64,000 nt of DNA from Mastigamoeba balamuthi (GCA_902651635.1 CACRSC010000041.1:85999-149998), one strand, 5' to 3'; counted from the stretch's first letter, positions 1 to 12,400 are shown. Program-made: numbers and translations. Notes: generated by a model not told the origin, from the sequence alone.

Positions 1-3000
1 GGGGGCCTGCGCCGGCCGATGCCGCCGAGATCGCAATGGACAGGATCGGCCACGCGTCCTCTGCGCTGGCCGACACACTCGCGTGCAGGCGCCACTTTGT
101 CACGGGCAACCGCTACGACCCTCGCTACCTCGTGTTTGAGTGTGCGTTGCCTCCGCTTCCCTGCCCATCTCCCTCTCCTCGCTGACATCGCTGGCGTCGC
201 CTCCGCCCTCCTTCCGACGCTCGCAGACATCTTCGACATCATGCTGCGCAAGAGGCAGGTCGAGATGGTCGAGAAGTTTGTGAGCGAGTGCCGAGGCGGG
301 GGCTCGCATGTGCAGCAGATGATCATGGGCGCTGGCAAGACGACGGTCGTCGGCCCGCTGCTGTCGCTGATACTCGCCGACGGCGCCTCGCTGGTCGTGC
401 AGGTGATGCCGACGGCGCTGCTCGAGCAGACGCGCAACATCCTGCGCGCGTGCTTCAGCACGCCCATCGTGCCCAAGCAGGTCTTCACGCTCGAGTTTGA
501 CCGCGGCGTAGAGGACAGCGCTGAGATCGTCGCCGCCATCTACGCGAAGCTCTCGAGCGCGCGGTCGTCGCGCGGCGTCGTGTGCGCGTCGCCCGAGTCG
601 GTCAAGTCGCTAATGCTCAAGTTCGTCGAGCAGCTGCACTCGATCGAGGGCCTCGACATGTCCCTGGTCTCTGCGCCCGCGCCCGGCGCCGCCTCGCGCG
701 CGATGCGCGACACCGTGCGCCTGCGCGACGCGATGCTGGCGCGTAGCGAGATGGCCGACGCCCTGGTGCGCGTTCTGGACCTCTGGCGCAGCGGGATCGT
801 GATCATGGACGAGGTCGACGTGCTGCTGCACCCGCTGCGCAGCGAGCTCAACTTCCCCATTGGCGACAAGCAGGCCATCGACCTCGCGGGCCACCGCTGG
901 GACCTGCCGATCTTCCTCATCGACGCCGTCTTCTACTGGGAGCGCAGGTCGCTGAGCGTCGACCCGCCCGCCGGGGCCGTCGACGACACGCTGCTCGAGG
1001 GCCTCAGCGCGGCGATTGCGCGCGGGCTCGAGGAGCACCGCCTGCAGCGCAACCCGCACCTCGTGCTGCTCGACCGCTCGTACTACGACGGTGTCATGCG
1101 CCCGTGGCTCTCACGCTGGGCGCTCGCGTGGCTGCGCGCGCACTTCGTGGGCGCCGTGACGGCGTCGGAGGAGTCGCTGCTCTCGTACCTCGAGGGCCAC
1201 ACGGAGGAGGCGCGCGACGCGGTGACGGCGGGCATGGGCCCCGAGTCGCGCAAGCTGCTCAACCTCGGCGCCGCGTGGATCACGCACCTGCTGCCCCACG
1301 TGCTCTCGAAGATCGACCGCGTGGGCTACGGGCTGCTCGCGCCGGCGGACATTGACGAGCGCTCGCCCGTCAGCCGCCAGCTGATGGCCGTGCCGTTTGT
1401 CGGCAAGGACGTGCCCAGCCGCTCGAGCGAGTTTGCGCACCCCGACGCGGTCATCGGGCTCACGGTGCTGGCCTACCGCTACGAGGGCCTGCGCCTGGGC
1501 GACGTCCGCCGCGTCGTCGTGCAGCTCAAGCAGGACTACTCGCGCCAGGCCGGGCCCCGCGACCAGCGCCCCGCCAGTGCGCTCTTCAGCGAGTGGCTGC
1601 GCATCGCGGCCTCGGGCAGCTCTCAGCAGCCCGCGCCGGCGACGGCGTCGTCGGGCAGCAGCGACCACGGGGTGCTGCCGCTGGCGCTGTTCCAGCCGAG
1701 CGACGCGCGGCAGATGGCGCGGCTGTACGCGCTGGTGCGCCGCGTGCCGCAGCTGGTGCACTACTACCTGCGCCAGCACGTGTTCCCCGAGTGCATGAAC
1801 TTCCAGCGCCTCAAGGTCAGCGCGTGCGGCCACGAGCTGGGCAGCGACATGCTCTTTGGGCGCCGCGTGGGCTTCAGCGGCACGCCGTCGAACCTGCTGC
1901 CGCTGGACCTGGGCAAGTGCGAGTACGAGCCCGGGTCGGACGGGCGCATCCTGAGCGTGCTGACCAACCCGGCGGTGGTGACGGCGTCGGTCAAGCACAA
2001 CTGGAGCGCGCGGAGCCTGCTGAGCGACATCTGCGCGAGCGAGCGGCCGTTCCACGCGCTGATCGACACGGGCGCGCTGATCACGGGGATGGACAACGAG
2101 GAGGTCGCGCACTACCTGCTGGGCGCGCTGCCCGAGTGGATGGAGGGCGTCGTCTACCTCGACCGCGCCGACCGCCAGGTCGTCCTGCTGCGCTCGGGCC
2201 GCTCGGTGCTGCTCGCGCAGTGCGGCGTGCCGCCCGAGCGCCGCTTCACGTTCTACGACCAGGTCCACACGACGGGCATGGACATCAAGCAGTTCGCCAG
2301 CGCCCGCGCCGTCGTGACGCTCGGCAAGGACATGACCTTCCGCGACTACGCGCAGGGCGCCTACCGCATGCGCGGCATCGGGCGCGGCATGTGCGCGCAC
2401 CTCTTCATCATCCCCGAGGTCCAGAACCGCATCGAGCAGGAGCTCGGCACGCACCGCACGGGCAGGCCCGAGGTCGACGTGCCCGCCTGGCTGCTCATCA
2501 ACTCGATGCGCATGGAGCGCCTGCAGCACGTCAAGATGTGCCACCAGGAGCTCGCCAACGCCTGGCGCAAGCGCGCGCTCGCGGCCCTCGTCGCTGAGGT
2601 CCACGCGCGCTCGGGCAGCGGCGCGCAGCCCATGCAGCGCCTCCGCAGGTGAGCTCCCCCGCTGATCTGGAAAGCGATCTGGAAATTAACTTCTGCTCTC
2701 CTGCGCACCCCACAGGTTCGTGGACACGGCGACGCCCGCAGAGTCCGAGTGGCTGCGCAGGTGTATCGCGCTGTTCCGCGAGCCCGTGTCGTACGACGTC
2801 GACCCCGAGGTCCCGAGGCCGCGCCAGCACGCCGAGCGCCTCGTCGAGCAGATCCGCGCCAACTCGGAGGTCTTCCTCGTCGGCGACCCAAACTCTGTCG
2901 CCCGCGTCGCGGCCGTCGCTGCCTCGCTCGACGCCGGCGAGGCCGCCTCGGCTGGCCCCGGCGCTGGCGCCGGAGCGGGCGTCGACCTCGTGGCTGGCGG

Positions 3001-4617
3001 GGCCGGCGAGCTGGACGCCGAGGTGGTGCACGAGCAGGAGGCGCAGGCGCAGGAGGAGGCCGAGGAAGAGGCCGAGGAGGAGGAGCAGAAGGTCTCGGCG
3101 CTCACCCGCGACGACGAGCAGCACAACCCGTGGCCCGTCTCGGCGCTGACCGCCGCGCCGCCCACGGCCGCGGCGGCGGCGCAGGCGTCGGCGTGCCCGT
3201 TCTACGCGTTCAACGCGTTCCAGCTGCGCGCGGACCAGCGCCCGCTCGAGTTCCCCGACGCGCTGCTGCTGACCGACAACTTCTTCCGGCCCAAGTGGGT
3301 CGGCCTGGGCCCGCGCCGCCTGCGCAACGCCGCCGTCGCCCTCGAGTGGGTCCCCGCGGCCGCCAAGGCCCGCGCGACGGCCCGCGTGAACTCGCTCTTT
3401 GTGCAGCTCGTCAAGGGCTGCGCCGCCTGCGGCCTGGCCCCGCGCTGCGCCGCGCAGCCCAACCTCGCAGCGGCCGAGGCCCTGCGCGCAGCCGGCAGCG
3501 ACGCGGCGTTCGCCAGCGCGGCCTGCGCGCACACGGCGGCCGCGGCGCTGGCGTCGGAGAGCAGCGCGGCGCAGCGGTTCGTCGTCGCCGTGTCGCTCGC
3601 GGAGGCCGAGACGCTGCGCCGCGCGGTGCACTCGCGCCACCGCGCGCTGGCGACCTGCGCGCTCGCGCTGCGCTCTGTCGACGGCGGCGGCGCGCTGATG
3701 GACGCGACCGACACGTTTGTCGAGCAGCCGCCGGCGGACCCCGCGTCGGGGGTCGCGCGAGCGCTGGACCTCGTGCTGGCGCTGCGCTTCTTCAACTGCG
3801 AGATGTACTACACCGACGCCGAGGTCGCGGGGCTCGAGCGCGCCATGTCGCGCTGCGCGCTCGAGGACCGCGAGACGTTCTTCGGCGAGACGCTGCGCAT
3901 GCGCCGCCGCGAGCGCCACCTCTGGGCCGACACGCCGCTCGCGCGCCTGTTCGCTCCTCCGGGCGAGTGGGAGCAGCTCGCAGCCCGCGCAGTGCTCGAG
4001 CGGGCCCGCGAGTCGGCGCGCGTGGCCATCTCGGAGCGCGGCGCGGACCCCTACGAGCTGTTCTCGAGGGCCGACGCCGACGAGGACGGCGCCGTGACGT
4101 ACGACCAGCTCAGGCGCGTGCTCGACTGGCTCGGCGCCGCGCTCAGCCCCGGCGACGCCTGGCAGGTCGCCAAGGCCGCCGACCCCTCCAACACGGGCGC
4201 CGTGACGCTCGCCAGGTTCCGCGAGGCCCTGGCGCTGCCCGACCCCGAGAAGGTGCGCGCCAGCCCAACACAACCCCAATTCAATTGAATTCTGAATTGC
4301 GCGCGAATTATTAGGTGAGCGCAAGGGCGAGGGAGGTCGCGACGGTGCGCGCGATGAAGGCGGCGCTGAAGACGGCGGCGACGGCAGCGGCCGCGTCGCG
4401 GTGGCAGTGCTCGCACTGCACGTTTGTCAACGCGGCGGGGGACACGAGCTGCGCGGCGTGTGAGTTCGGGTGGACGGGCAGGCGCGAGTGCCCCAGGGAC
4501 AAGTGGGTCTGCGCAGGAGAGCGCGGCGGCTGCACGTTCTTCAACCCCATGTCCCAGTTCTACTGCGAGATGTGCAACCGCGCGCGCCCTGACCTCGCCC
4601 ACGTGCGCCTCGTCTGA
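1..4617 (+). CDS. DUF3638/DUF3645 ATPase-like giant protein with NZF zinc fingers (5' partial)
   Basis: Last 1,466 residues of a very large protein of the DUF3638-DUF3645 group (known from fungi, plants, oomycetes and amoebae; reaction unknown). Exons 1-141, 227-2648, 2716-4252 and 4315-4617 join in frame; the first is open at the window edge, and the ATG at 19 is in a wrong frame. The join at 141/227 restores LVFEYIFDIMLRKRQVEM, the family block before the nucleotide-binding region. A Walker A-like loop, MGAGKTTV (near 330), and IVIMDEVD (near 800) suggest ATP use. Next come an acidic linker (near 3050), two EF-hand-like loops (near 4075 and 4165) that lack the usual acidic last position, and two Cys4 fingers (4405-4590). 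The first finger has W-x-C-x2-C followed by TF, the pair used by ubiquitin-binding NZF fingers. A ubiquitin link is inference. Confidence 0.85.
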
Positions 4618-4886
4618 GGCTGAGCTGTGCTCGTCTGCTTCCCGCTGCCCAACACAACATTTTCCCCCCTGGCTCGCTCCGCAGTGGGCGACAATGAGCC
4701 ATTCGCACCGATTGCTTCTTTGAACAGACTGCAGACCTCAGCGGCCCACTCGACTCGCCTCTGGCGCTGGTTGGTGTTCATTTCTTGTCGATCCACACAT
4801 TTTTCGTGTGCCCTCAGGCAACTGGGACAACGTTTGTGGCAAAACTAGTTAATAGGTGCTCGCAGAGTTTGTCATTTCTTTGAGCG

Positions 4887-5538
4887 TTACATTACAGCAC
4901 AACTCGGCCTGCGGCGGCGCGATTCTGATACTTGGGGTACTGCTGTGCTACTGCGGGAGACAGGGGGTGTGTTCCTACTATCCTTCGTGGAGATGAGTCC
5001 GGCGTACAGTGAAGCCCAGACCCCCATGTGCACTGCTTCTCGTATGACCAGGCGAATGCTCTTTGGCGATGGCATTCCTGTGCTATACACTCTTGGCACA
5101 AACGCTGAGAGGGCCAGGCCAGAGTCCACAGCCCAATCAGCCCCGCTGCGTATGGCACAGGCCACCGGCAGCCCAATTCCTGAGCACTTTTGCAGCGTCT
5201 CCCCGAACGCTGCCACTCGCGTTGCGACAGCGCTGTGCTGCGTCCTGAAAGTGGACCAGTCGCCTTGCCTACTGGAGACACGATGAGTACAATAAGTGGA
5301 TTTACTGAGTGGCTGAGGTAAAGACTCACAGATCCATCGTGTTTGGTGGCTTGATAACACCCGCCGCGTGCGCATGGTGCAGAAGAAGCCACTCTGTGTC
5401 CCTAGGCTCTCCTATGAACGCCAGGGCGTCGCTTTCGATACCGATGCTCCTCAGAACGTCGGCGTCGTTCGCGTCGTCGTGCAGCGTTGCCTGGATCAGT
5501 GGATGAGCCCCCGTGTATTGACAACTGATAACTGACAA
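4887..5538 (-). CDS. Uncharacterised two-exon protein (5' end uncertain)
   Basis: I do not recognise this protein. A canonical intron (donor GTGAGT at 5329, acceptor TTTCAG ending 5245) joins exon 5538-5330 to exon 5244-4887 in frame, giving at least 188 residues. The first exon encodes helix-rich sequence with an ankyrin-like start (GAHPLIQATLHDDAND). The second runs AVATRVAAFGETLQKC, then a fairly hydrophobic stretch, then a basic C-terminus. No ATG opens the first exon, so an upstream exon is likely; the open frame at 5764-5560 (TPVTVGVVFARPKTADYHG) is a candidate but I found no good donor for it. Codon bias is weaker than in neighbouring genes, so a decaying gene is also possible. Confidence 0.4.
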
Positions 5539-5897
5539 GTCGGAGAGTCACGGCAGTATCGTGCGGGAGGCCCCAGAGCGAGCCAGGTGTAACCACTTGA
5601 GATGGGCCTACTATGAGCTCTTTTCTGTGTCTGAGCGTTTTCTTCCAGTTGACGAGGTCTGCCCGCCATCCCGAAGGCGGCCCGTGATAGTCCGCAGTCT
5701 TGGGTCGCGCAAAAACAACTCCGACTGTCACTGGCGTCTGATATGCGGACGCTGTCCGCCTCACGCGTTCTGTCAGGCCGGCCCACCGGTACTCTGGACG
5801 CGAGCGTTAGTGGACGAAAAGCAGTTAGGTATCTTTTTAACGGTAGCGAAAATAGTCGCCAGCAGTCCGAGGAGTGTTACAGAGGCGTATCCAAGCT
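5539..5897. other. Gap with possible upstream exon
   Basis: No firm gene. On the minus strand, 5764-5560 is open and could hold an upstream exon of the gene ending at 4887. A minus-strand frame at 5940-5800 encodes a hydrophobic, membrane-like run (GILLVGLALKLGYASVTLLG) that could be an alternative end of the F-box gene. Confidence 0.3.
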
Positions 5898-6277
5898 TTA
5901 GGGCGAGACCCACAAGGAGTATGCCTCGACAAAGTCGCGAAGGGGGGTAACGACTGAAATGGGGGTGAGAACTGGTGGCAACGGAAATCCGTTGCAGAGG
6001 TCGCACCCAGGAACAGTGGCCCTTTGATTCGCAGCGAGCGGGGCAACGCGCTGGGCTCCACTTCCTGCGCGCTCGGGGGCACCTCCGCGAGCAGCTGCCG
6101 TGCTGCGACGCGCGCAGCGAGCTCGCGGCCCGAGTCGCGGACGATGTCCCTGCAGGCTGTGCTGCACGCAGAGAACGAACGCACGTCGTCGGGGCTCGTG
6201 TACGAGAGCACGCGCAGCCACAGCTTGCAGGGCAGTGCGGAGACGAGGCACTCCGCGACCGTTGTCGGTTGGTCCAT
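5898..6277 (-). CDS. Small F-box protein
   Basis: Starts at ATG 6277. The first 60 residues read as an F-box (LPCKLWLRVLSYTSPDDVRSFSACSTAC in two halves: leucine-proline start, then the DDVRSFS...C-x3-C core), the motif that docks substrate adaptors on SKP1 of SCF ubiquitin ligases. A proposed 53-base intron (donor GTGCGA at 6006, acceptor TTTCAG ending 5954) leads to a short tail and stop at 5898, giving 108 residues. The F-box is reasonably clear; the 3' end is not. Another acceptor choice would add the hydrophobic segment seen in a neighbouring frame. No substrate-binding repeats are visible. Confidence 0.5.
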
Positions 6278-7133
6278 TTGTTGCTCGTGTGTGGGTGTGC
6301 CGAGTCACTCGGGCGGGTGTGGGGGTCGACAGTTGAATAGGAATAAGTGCAGATTCACTGTGCAGTGCTCTGAAGGGGGCATGCGTGCCTAGTTCTTCGG
6401 TGCCTCTCCGCCAGTGTGATCCCCGAGATTGATACGTGTCCTTTGTGTTTTCCGTTTAGCACCAGGCACGCGAAAAACGGGGTTGTTGTATCGCGCCCTG
6501 CTCTGGCTCCTGCCTGGGGGGTCCCGGCGAGCGTGCGAGAGACACTCCAACGGAGTTGCACCTCCACCGGCCCCAGTGGAGAGCGGGCAGCTCGGAGTTT
6601 GCGCTTCTCCATCTCGCAAGATAATTCCGTCGCCGGTGACTTTTGGTTTTCCTCCATTTTTTTCTGTGGGCTATCTGGAGGGAAAGGAAAACCGCTGTGT
6701 AAACTGCCTGCAGACACGCCGGGCGATGCGGCTGATTCCCCGCACAAATACGAGTCTGGTTGCGAGCAGCGGGAGATCGGTATACCCGTGTATCAAAAAA
6801 GGCAAAAGGGTATTACCGGGACACTTGAAAATACCGGTTTTTCCCGTACTGAAGTAAATTGCATTTATGCAAAACTTCCGTGTTTGCCTTTGCGCCTCCC
6901 TATCGTGCATTCAACTCCGATCAGATTTGCCAACGAGTGTGGAAAACGCACTTCCCCTGCTGGAGTCACTCTGTAACGGGCTTGCGGTGAACGTGCTAGA
7001 CAATAAACACAATTGCTTTTGCCCTGCTCAGTGCGCTTCCGTATTACGCCTTGGTTGCTGCCTCTGAATACCACGCCGCGCATGGCAGAGACTTCGTCGC
7101 TTGTCAGAAAATAGGAACAGGGCTGCTGGGTGA
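6278..7133. other. 856-base gap, no supportable gene
   Basis: Base composition is more even than in the flanking genes and codon bias is absent. An uninterrupted plus-strand frame at 6416-6976 shows no recognisable domain, and similar open frames occur on the other strand, so I do not call it. The segment must contain the promoter of the F-box gene and the 3' flank of epsilon-tubulin. Confidence 0.5.
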
Positions 7134-8995
7134 TTAGTGCGGCCGAGACGGGCGGGAGACGAACCGGACGAGACCGTTCGAAGGCGGGACAGACTTGGCA
7201 ACCTCGTCATAGCGGGCCACAAAATCCTCTATAACAGACTTGGCAGCCTCGATCTGCGATGGCTCCATGTACTTGAGGTAGTGGTGAAGATGCGCCTGTT
7301 GTCCGTGCGTCAGTCGAACTGAGCCCCAGTCGCCGCGCACCTTTCTCTTGTAAAGCGTGCTGAAGCGCGTGTGCAGAGAGCTCAGCGTCGAGGCAATGCA
7401 GCAGTTGTTGCTCATGCACAGCAGCGACCGCGTCTGGTTTGCCGCCGGAACTGCGCAATGGCCGATCTTCCACCCGTCCTGGTTCCACCACGCAAACTGA
7501 AGGGACGATTGCATTCTGGCGGCACGAGGTCAGCGAACACGCTGCGACCTGCCGCACGTCCTTGCCTTGAGATGTTTCTTCTTATGTCGGAGATGTTGAC
7601 GTTGCCCCTCAGAACGAGGCCGCAGGCGAGGAACCTAGCGCTGGGTCAGAAGTTATTACACATCGCAAGACGTGCATGCTGCTCTTTGGGTCCGCCTTTA
7701 GCAGCTGATAGTCTGGGTGAAATGCCTCCGAGAAGAGCGTCTCGAGCCTTGGGGAAGCCGAATGAGGATAGGAACACTGGGGGTGGTGTGTTGTGTAGTC
7801 TTACTGCCTTGGCTGCATGGCGCTGGACTGAGCAATGGGCGAGGGCGTCAGCGAGGAGACGAGGAAGTTCATCTTGGGGTAGGGGACAAGGTTCATCGAG
7901 ATCTCGTTCAGATCCATGTTCAAGGGCCCGGCGAACCTCACGGAACTAAGGGGCTGCGTGAGAGACCGGGGGCGCAGAGGGACTGCGATGACAGCACACC
8001 TGGTGAGGTCCAAGAGCAATCTGGCTGCGATGGTGTTCATCTGATCAAACGGCTTCCCCCTCTTGTCCTCGACGACATTGAGAGCGGGTTGCTGCAGGTG
8101 AGCCTCCATGAGTGACATGAGTGACAGCTGAGGACTGACGGCTCTTCCGGCACTCCTCGCCCTCTGCTGCTGCGAGGCCGTGAAGCGGTTGCACATGCCC
8201 TGCAGAGCCTCGTTGCTCATCGGCAGTACGCAGTCGGCGTGCTCGACCATCTTGGAGACAGAAAATAGGCTGGCAGGGGGGGCTGCTGCTCAGCGCGGCG
8301 ACGGGGCACGCAGTGGAGCCGCACCTGTTGTACGGGGACGTGATCACGTCGTCGTCGTCCGAGGGGAGGATGGTGGCCACGAACCTGCAGACCTCGGGGT
8401 ACTGGTCCTCGAGCAGCGACAGCAGGCGGCTGCCGAACCCAGACCCCGTGCCGCCGCCAGACGACATGGAGAACAGGAAGCACTGCAGCGAGTCGCACCT
8501 CTCCGCTGCCAGTCGTACCCTTTCCAACGCCGCCCCCTTGTGCTCCTCGCCGTACCTGTAAAACAAAGGGAACCACGATTTGAATTAGTTGTCAGTGCAG
8601 ACATTGCAAATATAGGAAATGCCTGCGTTGAGTCATCTTGAGTTTCCTGGATCTCGTTTTCTTTACGAGGAGAGTACGCACTCGTAGTGGCCGACGGCCC
8701 AGTTGTTCCCCGACCCCGACACGTCGGTGAGCACGAGCCGCGGGTCGTAGAGCGCCCCGAGCGGGCCCCTGAGCGTCTCGTTGACCACGCCCTCCTCCAT
8801 GTCGACGAGCACTGCGCGCGCCCTGACGCCGCAGGGCGACGACGGCGACTGGTCGAAGAACGTGCTCGTCGAGTCGTCGTAGGCCAGCGAGGCGGCGCCG
8901 GGCCGAGAGTGCTCGCGCAGCGCCAGGTCCCAGAAACGGCACCCGATCTGGTTGCCGCACTGGCCCACCTGGATCGTGATCAACTCGTGCGGCAT
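7134..8995 (-). CDS. TUBE1: Epsilon-tubulin
   Basis: Eight exons (8995-8682, 8555-8325, 8269-8000, 7945-7805, 7747-7676, 7634-7566, 7515-7341, 7295-7134) encode 477 residues; human TUBE1 has 475. The N-terminus ITIQVGQCGNQIG, FWDLALREH, DMEEGVVNE, SGSGNNWAVGH, the GTP-loop signature GGGTGSG, EHADCVLP, LNMDLNEISMNLVP and WWNQDGWK are epsilon-tubulin rather than alpha, beta, gamma or delta. Epsilon-tubulin is needed for triplet microtubules of centrioles and basal bodies. The exon joins at 7676/7634 and 7566/7515 match the family residue for residue only if those introns start GC (GCACGT and GCAAGG). One acceptor ends AAG (7748). The last intron (45 bases) is a multiple of three with no stop. 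Confidence 0.95.
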
Positions 8996-9475
8996 CTGGC
9001 GCTGTTATCTGGCAGATACACCTTGTGTATCTGAGCTCCGCTGTATCAGAGTTTTTTTTGATGTCTGACCGCTGTCGCGGTTGGTTCGGCCCGTACCCTC
9101 TTTCCCTGACCAGGGTTTGCGATTCTTGGGCCGTCGTGCACACAACCCGCATTCTCGGCTCCCCAGGGGCAGAGCCGACCATGTTCCTCCGCTGAGGTCC
9201 ATTTATAGCGCAGTGAAATCTCATTCGTTTTCATCCCCTGGCGTGTTGAGGGCCTGATCTGTGATTCGGTCATGTTCACTCCGGGTTTCGGCTGCGTTCT
9301 TGTCCTCTGCATTTTCCTCTCTCAGCCCAATTTGCACACTCTGTCGGCCTTTGCCTGATGCGGCAGCGAGATTCGTAAACGAATTCGACGTGGATCCAGA
9401 AACAGATCATCACACCGCATAGTGTAGACCCTCTGCCCGGTATAAAATTAGATTGGGCTCAGCAGAGTACACAAA
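8996..9475. other. Divergent promoter region, TUBE1 / Ca2+ ATPase
   Basis: 480 bases between two divergent starts. Apart from the TATA box near the ATPase start, I see only a T8 run at 9051-9058 and no gene or RNA. Confidence 0.5.
9441..9448 (+). promoter_or_regulatory. TATA box of the Ca2+ ATPase gene
   Basis: TATAAAAT lies only 35 bases before the ATG at 9476. If transcription starts 25-30 bases downstream of the box, the 5' leader would be just a few bases long. Confidence 0.6.
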
Positions 9476-12400
9476 ATGCTGGACCAGCGGTCACTAAGCG
9501 CACTGTTTCGGGACCACGGGGACCACGACCTGCTGCAGCAGCTCGGAGGTATTGACGGGCTCTGTGGTGGCGTTGGCGTCGACCCCTCGCAGGGCGTCGC
9601 TGCCGCACGGCCCGGCGAGCTCGAGGACCGCGTGGCGCGGTTCGGGGCCAGCCGGCTGCCGCAGCGCAAGCACCGCGGGTTCCTCTCGTTCCTCGCCGAC
9701 GCCATGCAGGACAAGATCATCATCATCCTGCTGGTCTTCGCGTCAGTGTCTCTCGTGCTGGGCGTCACCGTCCGCGAGCCGTACGAGGAGGAGGACACGC
9801 GCAAGACGGGGTGGATCGAGGGCATGGCGATTCTGCTCGCGGTGTGCATCATCGCCTCCGTGACCGCCAGCAACGACTACGCGAAGGACCTCAAGTTCCG
9901 CAAGCTCGAGGAGCGCAAGGAAGAGCGCCACGTCAAGGTCCGGCGCGACGGGGGCGTCGAGAGTCTGCTCTCGGTGTTCGACCTCGTTGTGGGCGACGTC
10001 GTGCTCCTCGAAACGGGCGACTTCGTGCCGGCGGACGCGGTGATGATGGCGGGGCACGGCGTCCAGGTCGACGAGTCCTCGTTGACGGGCGAGCCGGACA
10101 GCGTCAAGAAGGACCCCGACCACGACCCTTTCCTGCTCTCCGGCTGCAAGGTCATGGCTGGCAGCCTCGAGGTACACCCCGCACCCTCCCCCTCGTCGTC
10201 TCCGCTGTGCCGCTTTCCCGGGTCGTGGGCATTACGCGAACTGGTTTATGCATTTTCCTGCATTTGCGCTTCGCATCTCAACTTCAGGCGAGATGTGCGA
10301 CTTCAGTGCTATTTTTGGCCACCATGGGCGAACCGAGTCTGAATGCTGTATTCCCCCAGGCTGTCGTCGCTGCTGTTGGCGTGAACTCGCAATGGGGGAT
10401 GCTGCAGATGTCGCTGCGGGGTAAGGAGAACGAGCAGACCGCCTGCGGCTGCCTGCCCTGCTTCCGCAAGAACAAAGGCAAGGACCCCGACACGGAGAAC
10501 CCGGAGCTCGTTGTTGCCGACAAAGACGACGAGACGCCGTTGCAGAAGAAGCTCGGGAAGCTCGCGGAGCGGATAGCTCTGCTGGGGCTCATTGCCGCCA
10601 TCTTCGTGTTTGTGTGGCTCGTGTGCAGGCACGGGTACACTGTGGCCACGCAGGGCTCGCCAGCGCGCGCAGAGCAGTTTGTCGACCTGGTGCATTTCTT
10701 CATCGTGGGGATCACTATCCTCGTGGTCGCCGTCCCGGAGGGCCTGCCACTTGCGGTCACCGTGTCCCTTGCCTACTCAATGCAGAAGATGATGAAGGAC
10801 AACAATCTCGTCCGCCACCTGGCTGCCTGGTATACTCACTCTGCTGTGGACACGCAAGGGCGACTCACTAACGGGATCTGGAAAACAACCCAGCGAGACG
10901 ATGGGTGGAGCGACAAACATCTGCTCGGACAAGACGGGAACGTTGACGGAGAACAAGATGGCCGTGACGCACATCTACGTGGGCAGGCAGCTGCACGTGC
11001 CGGCTGTCGAGAGTGGCCAGAAAATAGACCCGGAGACACAGCAGGACATCGTCGACAACGCAGCGATCAACTCGACGGCCACTGTCGTGCGCGAGGCAGG
11101 GAAGAAGGACGAGCTCATCGGCAGCAAGACCGAGTGCGCCCTTGTGAGCCTCGTCGAGTCGTGGGGGTTCGACTACCGCACGCTGCGCAAGGACGCGAAG
11201 CCCCGAGTGGTCCAGGTCTTCCCCTTCAGCTCCGCCACCAAGTGCATGTGCACCTGCGTCGCAGACAGCAAGGGCCGGGTCCACGTGCACGTCAAGGGTG
11301 CCTCGGAGATCGTCTTCGCCATGTGCAACTCGATCCGCGACGCTGGGGGCTCTGTGATACCCGTGAACGATGAGGTTCGCGCAGAGGTCTGTAAGGTTAT
11401 CGAGCAGCTGGCTGCCCAGGGACTGCGGACGCTGTGCCTCGCCACGCGTGTCATCGAGTCCTTTGAGGCCGAAGGGATCGACCTGAGTGAACAGCCGACA
11501 ACGGGATTCACGTGCTCAGCAGTCGTCGGCATCAAGGACCCTCTCAGGAAAGGTCTGTAGGCCCTTCGGTTGTTCGGTGGCTCACAGAATTGCAGAGGTG
11601 CCCGAGGCAGTGGAGAAATGCCAGAGAGCGGGGATCAAGGTGCGGATGGTGACCGGGGACAATGTGCTTACAGCAGGGCACATTGCACGCGAGTGCGGCA
11701 TCCTCCGAGACGGAGACGTCGCCATGGAGGGCCCCGACTTCAGGAAGCTCTCCGACTCCGAGATGGGCTCACTCCTCCCTCGACTCAGCGTGCGCCCCGC
11801 CTCAATTCTACTCTAAAAAGGGTGCGGGCTCTCGAGCACGGGCTAATGTTGATTCTGCCCCAGGTTCTCGCGAGGTGCTCGCCGCAGGACAAACTGCGGC
11901 TGGTCAACTTCCTGAAGCTGCGTGGCGAGGTTGTGGCATCGACTGGGGACGGCACGAACGATGCACCTCAGCTCCGCGCTGCCGACGTGGGCTTCGCGAT
12001 GAACATCGCGGGCACAGAGGTCGCAAAGGAGGCCGCGGACATTCTGCTACTTGATGACAACTTCGCCAGTGTTGTTAAGGCTGTTGCGTGGGGTCGCAAT
12101 GTATTCGACAGCATTCGAAAGTTCCTGCAGTTCCAATTGACCATCACTCTCGTCACCGTCATCCTGTCGATAATTGGAGCTGTTGCCAACGGCTCGCTTC
12201 CCTTTGCTGCCATCCAGCTGCTCTGGGTCAACCTCATCATGGATACTCTAGCTGCGCTCGCCCTGGCAACAGAGCCTCCGACACCGCAGCTCCTGCTACG
12301 CGCACCCTATGGTCGAAACGACCCACTCATATCCCCGTACATGTGGCGGTTCATCCTCGGTCACGCGGTCATGCAGGTAATTCTTCTTGTGTCGATTCTG

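Noticed and set aside
19-226. ATG at 19 as start of the first gene
   Set aside because: The sequence from 19 to about 226 in that frame is non-protein-like; frame 3 plus an intron at 142-226 restores the conserved DUF3638 block.
5549-5562. GGCAGTATCGT, an 11-base match to the U4 snRNA 5' domain
   Set aside because: The following bases do not continue as U4 (no GCCAATGAGG, no Sm site), so it is chance.
6416-6976. 186-codon plus-strand open frame
   Set aside because: No domain, no codon bias, and competing frames on both strands.
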